Part shown: in pieces, positions 8,167 to 15,007 of the stretch
Numbering within the stretch: position 1 is the first letter of the stretch
How the letters are laid out: every line of letters starts with the position of its first letter
From: CAIZGX01 sp044354975
Lineage (GTDB): Bacteria > Bacteroidota > Bacteroidia > Flavobacteriales_D > Sanyastnellaceae
NCBI GenBank assembly: GCA_044354975.1
Contig: JBIKZA010000058.1
Location: 1 to 15,099, forward strand
Direction: 5' to 3'
DNA length: 15,099 nt
Notes under the pieces: model-generated
Told to the model about the DNA's origin: nothing
Databases searched by the model: none
The model's input: the letters and a program-made list of their open reading frames with translations, nothing else
Position numbers and translations under genes: made by a program

Positions 8167-9954
8167 ATGGAAGCAACTGAAAACACGCACGCACAAGACC
8201 ACGGTCATCACCATCACAAGGAGAGCTTCATATCGAAGTATGTGTTCTCGATGGATCATAAAATGATTTCAAAGCAGTTCTTAATTACGGCAATCGTAAT
8301 GGGAGTCGTAGCTGTAATGTTATCCATTTTCTTCCGTCTTCAATTGGGATGGCCAGGAGAGAAGTTCCAAATCTTGAATGCATTCTTAGGTGACAAATGG
8401 GCACCAGATGGAATCTTAGATCGTAACGCTTATTTGGCGATGGTAACGATTCACGGAACAATCATGGTATTCTTCGTATTAACCGGAGGATTATCAGGAA
8501 CGTTTGCGAACTTACTTATTCCACTTCAAATTGGAGCTCGCGACATGGCTTCAGGATTTTTGAATATGCTATCGTATTGGTTTTTTGCGGTGTCGAGTAT
8601 AATTATGTTGGCTTCTTTGTTTGTAGAAGGTGGAGCTGCATCGGGTGGTTGGACAATCTACCCGCCATTGTCAGCATTACCTCAAGCGATGCCAGGTTCT
8701 GGAATGGGTATGACATTGTGGTTAATTTCAATGGTCTTGTTCGTAGCCTCTTCACTTTTGGGTGGTTTGAACTACGTGGTAACCATTATTAACCTTCGTG
8801 CTAAAGGAATGAAAATGACTCGTCTTCCATTGACGATATGGGCCATTTTTGTTACTGCAATTTTAGGAGTTCTTTCATTCCCTGTATTGGTTTCTGCTGT
8901 TGTTCTTCTTTTGATGGACAGAAGTATGGGAACAGCATTCTATTTGTCTGATATCTTCATTCAAGGAGAGGCGTTGGATGTGACTGGCGGATCGCCGTTG
9001 TTGTTCCAACACTTGTTCTGGTTCTTAGGTCACCCTGAGGTATACATCGTATTGCTTCCTGCATTAGGAATATCTTCTGAGGTAATAGCTACCAATTCAC
9101 GCAAGCCAATCTTCGGTTATAAGGCTATGATTGGATCAATCTTAGCGATTGGATTCTTGTCATTCATTGTATGGGGTCACCACATGTACGTCACAGGTAT
9201 GAATCCATTCCTAGGGTCTGTATTCGTGTTCACGACATTGTTAATTGCAATTCCATCGGCAGTGAAGGCGTTCAACTACATAACTACGCTTTGGCAAGGA
9301 AATGTACGTTTCACTCCTGCTATGTTATTCAGTATTGGTTTGGTAAGTACGTTCGTTACAGGTGGTTTGACAGGAATTATCTTGGCTGACTCTGCTTTAG
9401 ATGTGAACGTTCACGACACGTATTTTGTTGTCGCTCACTTCCACATCGTAATGGGTATGTCTGCGATCTTCGGAATGTTCGCTGGTGTTTATCACTGGTT
9501 CCCTAAGATGTACGGAAGAATGTTAAATACCAAGTTGGGCTATGCTCACTTCTGGTTAACCTTAGTTTGCGGTTTTGGAGTATTCTTCCCAATGCACTTC
9601 ATTGGTATGGCAGGCGCTCCTCGTCGTTACTACAGTTTCTCAGAATTTGAATTCTTAGATTGGGTTATGGATTTGAATCCGTACATCAGTATTTTTGCTC
9701 TTGTAGGTGGTGCCGCACAAATATTGTTCCTCGTGAACTTCTTCCATAGTATATTCTACGGTCAGAAGGCTTCACAGAACCCATGGCAGTCGAACACGTT
9801 AGAGTGGACGACCCCAGTTCAACACATTCACGGAAACTGGCCAGGTGCACTTCCTGAAGTTCACCGTTGGGCTTATGATTATTCAAACCCAGAACACGAG
9901 GAGGATTTCGTTCCACAAGTTGTTCCATTGAAGCCAGGAGAACACGCACATTAA
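8167..9954 (+). CDS. coxA: Cytochrome c oxidase subunit I (aa3, A1-type haem-copper oxidase)
   Basis: This 595-residue catalytic subunit reduces O2 to water and pumps protons. All redox ligands are visible: His96 and His426 for low-spin haem a, His424 for haem a3, and His289, His338 and His339 for CuB, with Tyr293 in HPEVY placed for the His-Tyr cross-link. Channel residues match the A1 type: Asp126 (GARDMASGF) at the D-channel mouth, Glu291 in HPEVY, and Lys367 (IPSAVKAFNY) in the K channel. His416-Asp417 of HDTYF form the subunit I part of the Mg site. The N-terminus is His-rich (HAQDHGHHHHKE), a trait I recall in Bacteroidota homologues. The SDIFIQGEALDVTGGSP loop before the CuB helix is longer than in proteobacteria. 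It is the last gene before a terminator, and no subunit III gene follows. Confidence 0.97.
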   Translation: MEATENTHAQDHGHHHHKESFISKYVFSMDHKMISKQFLITAIVMGVVAVMLSIFFRLQLGWPGEKFQILNAFLGDKWAPDGILDRNAYLAMVTIHGTIMVFFVLTGGLSGTFANLLIPLQIGARDMASGFLNMLSYWFFAVSSIIMLASLFVEGGAASGGWTIYPPLSALPQAMPGSGMGMTLWLISMVLFVASSLLGGLNYVVTIINLRAKGMKMTRLPLTIWAIFVTAILGVLSFPVLVSAVVLLLMDRSMGTAFYLSDIFIQGEALDVTGGSPLLFQHLFWFLGHPEVYIVLLPALGISSEVIATNSRKPIFGYKAMIGSILAIGFLSFIVWGHHMYVTGMNPFLGSVFVFTTLLIAIPSAVKAFNYITTLWQGNVRFTPAMLFSIGLVSTFVTGGLTGIILADSALDVNVHDTYFVVAHFHIVMGMSAIFGMFAGVYHWFPKMYGRMLNTKLGYAHFWLTLVCGFGVFFPMHFIGMAGAPRRYYSFSEFEFLDWVMDLNPYISIFALVGGAAQILFLVNFFHSIFYGQKASQNPWQSNTLEWTTPVQHIHGNWPGALPEVHRWAYDYSNPEHEEDFVPQVVPLKPGEHAH

Positions 9955-9973
9955 TGATTAGCATTCATAAATT

Positions 9974-10010
9974 AAAAAATCCGTATCTTAGAACGATGCG
10001 GATTTTTTTT
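9974..10010 (+). terminator. Intrinsic terminator after coxA, overlapping the next gene's start
   Basis: An A-run and TCCGTATC (left arm to 9987), a 7-nt loop TTAGAAC, and GATGCGGA (right arm from 9995) form a stem of about ten pairs with one G-U wobble. It is followed by eight T (10003-10010), and the A-run can extend the stem by pairing with the T tract. It lies 19 nt past the coxA stop and fits a Rho-independent terminator of the respiratory operon. The right arm contains the ATG at 9996 of the next reading frame, discussed in the findings. Confidence 0.8.
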
Positions 10011-10655
10011 GTCATATTATTTTGCGCTGCCGAGATAACCCTTTTGGCTCAACCCGTTAATCTTCAAAATTCATTCAAAGGAGTGTTTGATGAAAAGCCA
10101 AAGGCCACTGCTAAATGGGACACATGGGGTACATTCATAGGTGGAAGGACATTCAATACCCAGGCGCTAAAGGTTGGCGCCGAATTCAATGAGATACTTG
10201 TTTTAGGTGTCGGATACAATTGGCTTTCCAATGGAGTTTATAAGAATGTAAATGTTCAAGGTGTTAATAATCTCAGTGAATTCGAGCTGCGTTATTTTGG
10301 TCCTTATGCAGAATTGGATTTTTTTAAAAGCGGTCATTGGAAGGGCACACTTCCTATTCAATTAGGTTTTGGAAAGAGCTTTTTGAAGTATAATGATGCT
10401 GAAGGAAATCGGATTAAATTAAATGAAGGGCGCGTGATTCTTTATGAACCCGCCATGAGCTTCAGTTATGATATTGCGAATTTATTTGAGGTGGGAGCAG
10501 GCTTCGGTTATAGAATTATGTTAGAGAATAACAAGTCCATTGATCAACCCTTAACTTCACCCAACTTTGTGTTGCGTTTAAGTCTTAACCCATACGGTTG
10601 GGCTGAATTGTTTCATTTAGATGAAATGGGGAAAAAATTAATTGAGTCTAATTAG
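9996..10655 (+). CDS. Unrecognised exported protein, probable outer-membrane beta-barrel
   Basis: I do not recognise this family. From the ATG at 9996 it is 219 residues and begins with a classic signal peptide (MRIFFVILFCAAEITLLAQ, likely cut after AQ, as is common in Bacteroidota). The mature part has repeated amphipathic, aromatic- and glycine-rich segments of strand length, such as WGTFIGGRTF, ILVLGVGYNWLS, LPIQLGFGKSFLKY, LFEVGAGFGYRIM and FVLRLSLNPYG. This suggests a small outer-membrane barrel. An in-frame ATG at 9954, overlapping the coxA stop (TAATG), would add 14 residues with a basic n-region and is an alternative start. I prefer 9996 because the extra codons cross the terminator stem and the shorter form is a complete signal peptide. 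ruvB starts 5 nt downstream. Confidence 0.75.
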   Translation: MRIFFVILFCAAEITLLAQPVNLQNSFKGVFDEKPKATAKWDTWGTFIGGRTFNTQALKVGAEFNEILVLGVGYNWLSNGVYKNVNVQGVNNLSEFELRYFGPYAELDFFKSGHWKGTLPIQLGFGKSFLKYNDAEGNRIKLNEGRVILYEPAMSFSYDIANLFEVGAGFGYRIMLENNKSIDQPLTSPNFVLRLSLNPYGWAELFHLDEMGKKLIESN

Positions 10656-10660
10656 AATTT

Positions 10661-11680
10661 ATGAGCGACGATTTCGATATAAGAGACGAGGCTGAGGGCA
10701 CTACAGATAAGGATTTAGAACGAGTCCTGAGACCCAAATCGTTTGAAGATTTTACGGGTCAGAAACAAGTACTTGATAACCTGCAAATCTTTGTACAGGC
10801 CGCTAAATTGCGTGGCGAATCTTTAGATCACGTATTGCTTCACGGACCTCCTGGCTTGGGTAAAACAACCTTGGCGTACATAGTTTCGTTGGAAATGGGA
10901 GTGGGAATTAAAACCACTTCAGGTCCCGTACTTGATAAGCCCGCAGATCTTGCAGGATTACTCACGAATCTTGAAACGAATGATGTTTTGTTCATTGATG
11001 AAATTCATCGCTTGAGTCCTGTTGTAGAAGAATATCTCTACAGCGCCATGGAAGATTTTTGTATTGACTTGGTGATTGATACAGGGCCGAACGCTCGTTC
11101 GGTTCAGATTAATTTGAATCCGTTTACTCTTGTTGGCGCCACTACCCGAAGCGGTTTGCTTACTGCTCCTTTGCGCGCGCGTTTCGGAATTAATGCAAGA
11201 CTTTCTTATTACGATTCGAAGACTTTGACAGATATTGTTGAGCGTAGCTCAGCAATCTTGAAAATTCCAATTACGCCAGATGCAGCTTTTGAAATAGCGC
11301 GTAGAAGTCGCGGTACTCCGCGTATTGCAAATGCACTGCTTCGTCGTGTTAGAGATTTCGCTCAGATTAAGGGCGATGGAACAATTGAGATTAACATTAC
11401 TCAAATGTCATTGAACGCATTGAATGTGGACACCTTGGGACTCGATGAAATGGACAACAAGATATTGATGACCATGATGAACAAGTTCAATGGAGGGCCT
11501 GTGGGACTTACAACAATAGCTACTGCTGTTGGAGAAGATGCGGGAACTATTGAAGAAGTTTACGAGCCATTTCTCATTCAAGAGGGCTTCTTAACCCGAA
11601 CTCCGCGAGGGAGGCAATTGACAGATCTTACCTACAAGCATTTGGGAAAGATTAGAAATAATCCTGGCGAGTTGTTCTAG
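10661..11680 (+). CDS. ruvB: RuvB, Holliday-junction branch-migration ATPase
   Basis: This 339-residue AAA+ motor acts as a hexamer with RuvA to drive branch migration of Holliday junctions in recombinational repair in the cytoplasm. The order is an N-terminal lead-in (RPKSFEDFTGQ), Walker A GPPGLGKTT (residues 62-70), Walker B LFIDEIHRL (Asp113-Glu114), the RuvB signature GATTRSGLLTAPLRARFGI with the arginine-finger and sensor region, and a C-terminal winged helix (about 255-335, including GGPVGLTTIA and TPRGRQLT) that binds DNA. Length is standard. It sits 5 nt after the exported-protein gene, and its TAG shares its last base with the queG GTG start. ruvA and ruvC are not in the window, so this is a split ruv arrangement. 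Confidence 0.98.
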   Translation: MSDDFDIRDEAEGTTDKDLERVLRPKSFEDFTGQKQVLDNLQIFVQAAKLRGESLDHVLLHGPPGLGKTTLAYIVSLEMGVGIKTTSGPVLDKPADLAGLLTNLETNDVLFIDEIHRLSPVVEEYLYSAMEDFCIDLVIDTGPNARSVQINLNPFTLVGATTRSGLLTAPLRARFGINARLSYYDSKTLTDIVERSSAILKIPITPDAAFEIARRSRGTPRIANALLRRVRDFAQIKGDGTIEINITQMSLNALNVDTLGLDEMDNKILMTMMNKFNGGPVGLTTIATAVGEDAGTIEEVYEPFLIQEGFLTRTPRGRQLTDLTYKHLGKIRNNPGELF

Positions 11681-12594
11681 TGTTGAATCAATCGGAACAT
11701 ACCCGCATTGTAAAAGAAATTGCAAGCCAATTGGGATTTGCGCATTGTGGTATTTCTAAGGCAGAGTATTTATCGGAGGAAGCGCCACGTCTCGAGCAAT
11801 GGCTGAAACAGAACATGCACGGTGAAATGCGTTACATGGAAGGACATTTCGATAAACGATTGGATCCAACCTTGCTAGTTCCCGGTGCGAAGAGTGTTGT
11901 TTCGCTGATGTTCAATTATTATCCGAAGGAAAATCAATCTATTGACGCGCCTAAAATTTCGAAGTACGCTTGGGGAGAAGATTATCACGTTGTAGTCAAA
12001 GACAAATTATTCCAATTTGTTGAACTTATTCGTGAGCGAATAGGTGAAGTAGGAGGAAGGGTATTCGTGGATAGTGCGCCTGTGTTGGAAAAGGCTTGGG
12101 CCGCTAAATCTGGATTAGGTTGGGTTGGAAAAAACAGCAATTTGATTTCAAAACAGAAGGGTTCTTTTTTCTTTTTAGCTGAATTAATTCTTGATTTGAA
12201 TTTAGATGCCGATACGATTGTGACCGATCATTGCGGAACATGTACAGCCTGTATAGACGCTTGTCCTACCGAGGCTATTGTTGGAGATAAAATCGTAGAT
12301 GGAAGTAAGTGCATTTCGTATTTCACCATTGAATTGAAGGAAAATGTTCCAAGTGAATGGAAGGAAAAGCTCGACGATTGGGCATTTGGTTGCGATGTTT
12401 GTCAGGATGTTTGTCCTTGGAATCGCTTTTCTATTCATCACAACGAGCCTCGTTTTTTTGCTGAACCAGAACGCTTGAATCTTTCAAAAAGTGAATGGAA
12501 GGAAATGACAGAAGAAACCTTCTACGCCGTTTTTGGAAAGACACCTCTTATGCGCGCCGGTCTGCAGCACATTCAGTCGAGTGTGTTGGACTAA
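11680..12594 (+). CDS. queG: QueG, epoxyqueuosine reductase
   Basis: This cobalamin-dependent iron-sulfur enzyme carries out the last step of queuosine synthesis, reducing epoxyqueuosine to queuosine in the wobble position of tRNAs. Seen are the N-terminal cobalamin-binding part with VDSAPVLEKAWA (Asp131 matches the conserved acidic active-site residue) and GLGWVGKN, then two ferredoxin-type clusters. The first is C185xxCxxCxxxC195; the second comes from Cys211 (KCISYFTIE) and C238xxCxxxC245. At 304 residues it is shorter than the E. coli enzyme (about 380) and lacks the C-terminal HEAT-like extension, a short form I recall in Bacteroidota. The start is GTG, taken from the last base of the ruvB TAG; TTG at 11683 is the alternative. 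The end overlaps convergent folC by 4 nt. Confidence 0.93.
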   Translation: MLNQSEHTRIVKEIASQLGFAHCGISKAEYLSEEAPRLEQWLKQNMHGEMRYMEGHFDKRLDPTLLVPGAKSVVSLMFNYYPKENQSIDAPKISKYAWGEDYHVVVKDKLFQFVELIRERIGEVGGRVFVDSAPVLEKAWAAKSGLGWVGKNSNLISKQKGSFFFLAELILDLNLDADTIVTDHCGTCTACIDACPTEAIVGDKIVDGSKCISYFTIELKENVPSEWKEKLDDWAFGCDVCQDVCPWNRFSIHHNEPRFFAEPERLNLSKSEWKEMTEETFYAVFGKTPLMRAGLQHIQSSVLD

Positions 12595-13814
12595 TCTTCT
12601 TCCGGAAGAATTTCAGCCACAGTGAAAATAGAACCTGTGACAATGACTAAATCGTTCGCTGAACTGTTTTCGAGTGCTGCCTTCAAACCCGAATGAACGT
12701 TCGGGTAGCAGTTTCCCTTCAACATAAATTCTAAAGCTTTTATTTGAAGTTCTTCTTTCGGAAGAGCGCGAGGAATATCGGCTTGGACGAAATAGTATTC
12801 CGCCTCTTTCGGTAAAAGTGACAAGACTTGTGAATGGTCTTTGTCGTTCACCATTCCAATGACCATGTGAAGTTTTTTGAACGTGAGTGATTTTATTTTC
12901 TGTGAAAGAAATGATATTCCTTCTTCGTTGTGCGCCACTTCGGCAACAGTTAGTGGCGCGTTTCCAATCACCTGCCAACGTCCCATGAGATGGGTGTTTT
13001 CAATAACACGAAGAAATCCAGATTGAATATGTTCTTCAGAAATGTTCCAATTTGATTTTTGAAGTTCTTGTAATATTCCGAATGCGGTGCGTTCGTTGAA
13101 TAATTGGTAACTGCCTTCAAGCGCTGATTTTGGAGCGTTTAAAATTGTGCTGTCAATGATGTTGGAATCTTTCTCGTGAGCTATTTTTTCAATTTCGGTT
13201 TTCGCTTCAATGGGTAATTCGCCAAGAACGATTGGAATGTTCTGTTTTATGATTCCGGCCTTTTCTCGCGCAATGAGTTCATGCGTATCTCCGAGAAATT
13301 GTGTGTGGTCTTTGCTTATGGAAGTAATAGCGGTGACTAGCGGCTGAACAATATTTGTGCTGTCGAGTCTTCCTCCCATACCCACTTCAATAATTGCAAT
13401 GTCGACTTTTTGCTCTGCGAAGTAGTGAAAGGCGAGGGCAGTGGTTATTTCGAAGAAGGAAGGCTCTATGCTTTTCCAACTTTCTTTCGATTGCTCAACG
13501 AAGTTCGCAACAAACGAAGGATCTATTTTTTTTCCATTTACACGAATGCGTTCTCTGTAGTCTTTGAGATGCGGCGAAGTGAAGAGTCCTACTTTGTATC
13601 CAGCCTCCATTAAAACGGATGCTATGAGGTGAGAGGTGGATCCTTTTCCGTTTGAGCCGGCGATGTGCACGACAGGAAATTTCAAATGCGGATTTCCAAG
13701 ATCTGCACTTAGTTGTGAAATGTTTCCGATGTCGGGTTTGTATGCCGCAGCGCCTATGCGATGAAACATGGGTAGCTGGGAGAAAAGATATTCTACGGCT
13801 TCTTCGTAAGTCAC
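12591..13814 (-). CDS. folC: FolC, dihydrofolate/folylpolyglutamate synthase
   Basis: This 407-residue Mur-ligase-family enzyme joins glutamate to dihydropteroate and then to folates, with ATP, in the cytoplasm. The ATP-binding P-loop HIAGSNGKGST lies at about residues 50-60. Further family landmarks are TSPHLKDYRERI (substrate-binding loop), FFEITTALAFHYF, EVGMGGRLDSTN (catalytic Glu and Mg binding), SKDHTQFLG and the C-domain motif VAEVAHNEEGI, the counterpart of the usual DGAHN with Asp replaced by Glu-Val. LMGRWQVI corresponds to the common PGR motif. Translation begins at GTG, four bases after the TAA of the tonB-like gene, so it is probably read from the exb-tonB operon. Its TAG overlaps the queG stop on the other strand by 4 nt. 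Confidence 0.95.
   Translation of the reverse strand: MTYEEAVEYLFSQLPMFHRIGAAAYKPDIGNISQLSADLGNPHLKFPVVHIAGSNGKGSTSHLIASVLMEAGYKVGLFTSPHLKDYRERIRVNGKKIDPSFVANFVEQSKESWKSIEPSFFEITTALAFHYFAEQKVDIAIIEVGMGGRLDSTNIVQPLVTAITSISKDHTQFLGDTHELIAREKAGIIKQNIPIVLGELPIEAKTEIEKIAHEKDSNIIDSTILNAPKSALEGSYQLFNERTAFGILQELQKSNWNISEEHIQSGFLRVIENTHLMGRWQVIGNAPLTVAEVAHNEEGISFLSQKIKSLTFKKLHMVIGMVNDKDHSQVLSLLPKEAEYYFVQADIPRALPKEELQIKALEFMLKGNCYPNVHSGLKAALENSSANDLVIVTGSIFTVAEILPEED
12597..12610. repeat. 14-bp perfect palindrome at the queG/folC junction
   Basis: TTCTTCCGGAAGAA reads the same on both strands. It lies 2 nt beyond the queG stop and inside the last codons of folC (LPEE). As RNA it gives at most a 5-bp stem with a CCGG loop and no T run, so it is a poor intrinsic terminator. 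It may be a protein-binding site or only a result of the Glu/Leu/Pro codons. Confidence 0.4.
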
Positions 13815-13818
13815 GAGA

Positions 13819-14598
13819 TTATTTTACAGACAACACAATGGTAATTGTTCCGGTTTGCGGAGTTGTGCTATTTGAACCGGTAAAAGTACATTTGCGTGCT
13901 GCTTCCAAGGCCAACCCGTTGTTGTATGGAACATCTGTAGTGATGTTTGAATCTACAACCGTTGCTTTTGTCACTTTTCCATTTTTATCTACCGTAATAC
14001 TCACAACTACTTTACCATTGGCAGTTGGCTTTTTAGATGTGCTTGGAGGAGTTAAGTTGCCTCTTCCTTTCAACGACCAACTTGTTCCGTTTCCAAATCC
14101 GGTTCCTGTATAGTTACCAGAACCAGGACCGTTTCCGCCTCCATCTCCGCCGCCTGTACCGCCTCCTGTTCCTCCATCTCCACCTCCATTGCTCGCGTCA
14201 CTTCCGCCACCACCATTCAATTGGTTCAGCATATTGTCGAGGGCTGAAGGTTGAGGATTGGTTTGTGCGGTTTGTGTGCGGTCGGTTGCAGGTTTGTTCC
14301 GATTATCAACCGGAGTTTTGCTTTCAGAAATAGTTGGGGCTGAAATGTCGGCCCCCAAATAAGATTCAGGCATGGGTGCAAAAGCAATTTCAACGGGAAC
14401 AATTGCACCGCCGGCCTCTCCTTCTGCCGAGCCTTGTCCTTCACCTGCCGGATTTCCACCGCCACCACCTCCGGGCTCTTCCTCTTTTTCTATTGGAGGA
14501 GCAGAGGCGAGTAAAAGAAAAACCAGCAGTAAAATAAGCAAGTGAGTACCACCGCTTGCCGCTGCGCCAATAATTTTATTTTTCTTTTCTTCGGTCAT
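13819..14598 (-). CDS. TonB-like energy transducer with glycine-rich linkers
   Basis: This 259-residue periplasm-spanning protein should couple the ExbB-ExbD proton motor to outer-membrane receptors. A short cytoplasmic basic N-terminus (MTEEKKNK) leads into a transmembrane helix at about residues 10-32. The helix contains SGGTH, the same Ser-x3-His spacing as the functionally important Ser16/His20 of E. coli TonB. A long low-complexity region follows, with GGGGGG near residue 44 and a long Gly/Asp/Asn stretch near 128-160. The C-terminal domain (about 190-259, GKVVVSITVDKNGKVTKATV through GTITIVLSV) matches the TonB C-terminal fold. The linker is Gly-rich where classical TonB is Pro-rich. 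Its ATG overlaps the exbD TAA by one base, and folC follows after 4 nt. Outer-membrane partners are not in the window. Confidence 0.85.
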   Translation of the reverse strand: MTEEKKNKIIGAAASGGTHLLILLLVFLLLASAPPIEKEEEPGGGGGGNPAGEGQGSAEGEAGGAIVPVEIAFAPMPESYLGADISAPTISESKTPVDNRNKPATDRTQTAQTNPQPSALDNMLNQLNGGGGSDASNGGGDGGTGGGTGGGDGGGNGPGSGNYTGTGFGNGTSWSLKGRGNLTPPSTSKKPTANGKVVVSITVDKNGKVTKATVVDSNITTDVPYNNGLALEAARKCTFTGSNSTTPQTGTITIVLSVK

Positions 14599-14996
14599 TA
14601 GTTTGCTTTTTCAGTTGCGATGAAGGGAGTTCCTCCGATGGCTTGAATGCCTGAAAATATTTCAATCGTTTCTCCGGTAGGAACAGAACGGTCTACGCGT
14701 ATAAGCACGCGCTTGTCTTCTGAAGTACTCAGCTGCTCTTGAAGTTGATTCAAGATGACTGCTTTTTCAGACGGAGTCCCGTTTAAACTGTAGGCCATAT
14801 CTTTTGTAATGGTTACAGAAATTCCTGCTGGATTTTCTTTTCCATTTCCCGCTTGTGGCTTATCGATTTGTGCAGACAATTCCTGCACAGCCCCTGCACT
14901 CGCAATGATGAAAAAGATAAGCAGCATGAAGATAATGTCAGAGAGTGTGGACATGCCAGACTCTATATGTACTTTGTGTTTTCTTCCGAAGTTCAT
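14598..14996 (-). CDS. exbD: ExbD/TolR-family proton-motor subunit
   Basis: This 132-residue protein is the ExbD/TolR stator partner that, with ExbB, uses the proton gradient to energise TonB. A basic cytoplasmic N-terminus (MNFGRKHKVH) precedes one transmembrane helix (about 18-38, LSDIIFMLLIFFIIAS). The helix holds Asp20, which corresponds to the essential proton-carrying Asp25 of E. coli ExbD. The rest is the periplasmic domain, with ISVTITKDMAYSLNG and DKRVLIRVDRSVPTGETIEIF typical of the family. TolR is the alternative name, but the adjacent TonB-like gene favours ExbD. The upstream ExbB-type gene ends 11 nt before its start, and the stop overlaps the tonB-like ATG. It has a very clear AGGAGG ahead of the ATG. 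Confidence 0.93.
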   Translation of the reverse strand: MNFGRKHKVHIESGMSTLSDIIFMLLIFFIIASAGAVQELSAQIDKPQAGNGKENPAGISVTITKDMAYSLNGTPSEKAVILNQLQEQLSTSEDKRVLIRVDRSVPTGETIEIFSGIQAIGGTPFIATEKAN

Positions 14997-15000
14997 GGTG

Positions 15001-15006
15001 CCTCCT
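15001..15006 (-). promoter_or_regulatory. Strong Shine-Dalgarno of exbD
   Basis: On the minus strand AGGAGG stands four bases (CACC) before the exbD ATG and supports that start. Most other starts in this window have no such site, as is usual in Bacteroidota, where the canonical Shine-Dalgarno is weakly used. The spacing is shorter than the usual optimum of 5-9 nt. Confidence 0.6.
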
Positions 15007-15007
15007 A

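Noticed and set aside
8167..8220. His-rich N-terminus of CoxA as a novel metal-binding element
   Set aside because: His-rich N-termini are, as far as I recall, common in Bacteroidota CoxA proteins; a copper-holding role is possible but not specific to this window.
9984..9991. TATCTTAG as a Bacteroidota -7 promoter box for the exported-protein gene
   Set aside because: It is one base from TAnnTTTG and would give a nearly leaderless mRNA, but no good -33 TTG lies at the right distance and the bases are needed for the terminator stem. Too weak to list.
13652..14113. Plus-strand 153-codon open frame across folC and the tonB-like gene
   Set aside because: It is a shadow of two well-supported minus-strand genes and shows no recognisable domain or start context.
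14120..14218. Gly-codon repeats as a CRISPR or minisatellite array
   Set aside because: The repeats are short, irregular triplet-based runs that keep the TonB frame; there are no spacers or constant repeat unit.
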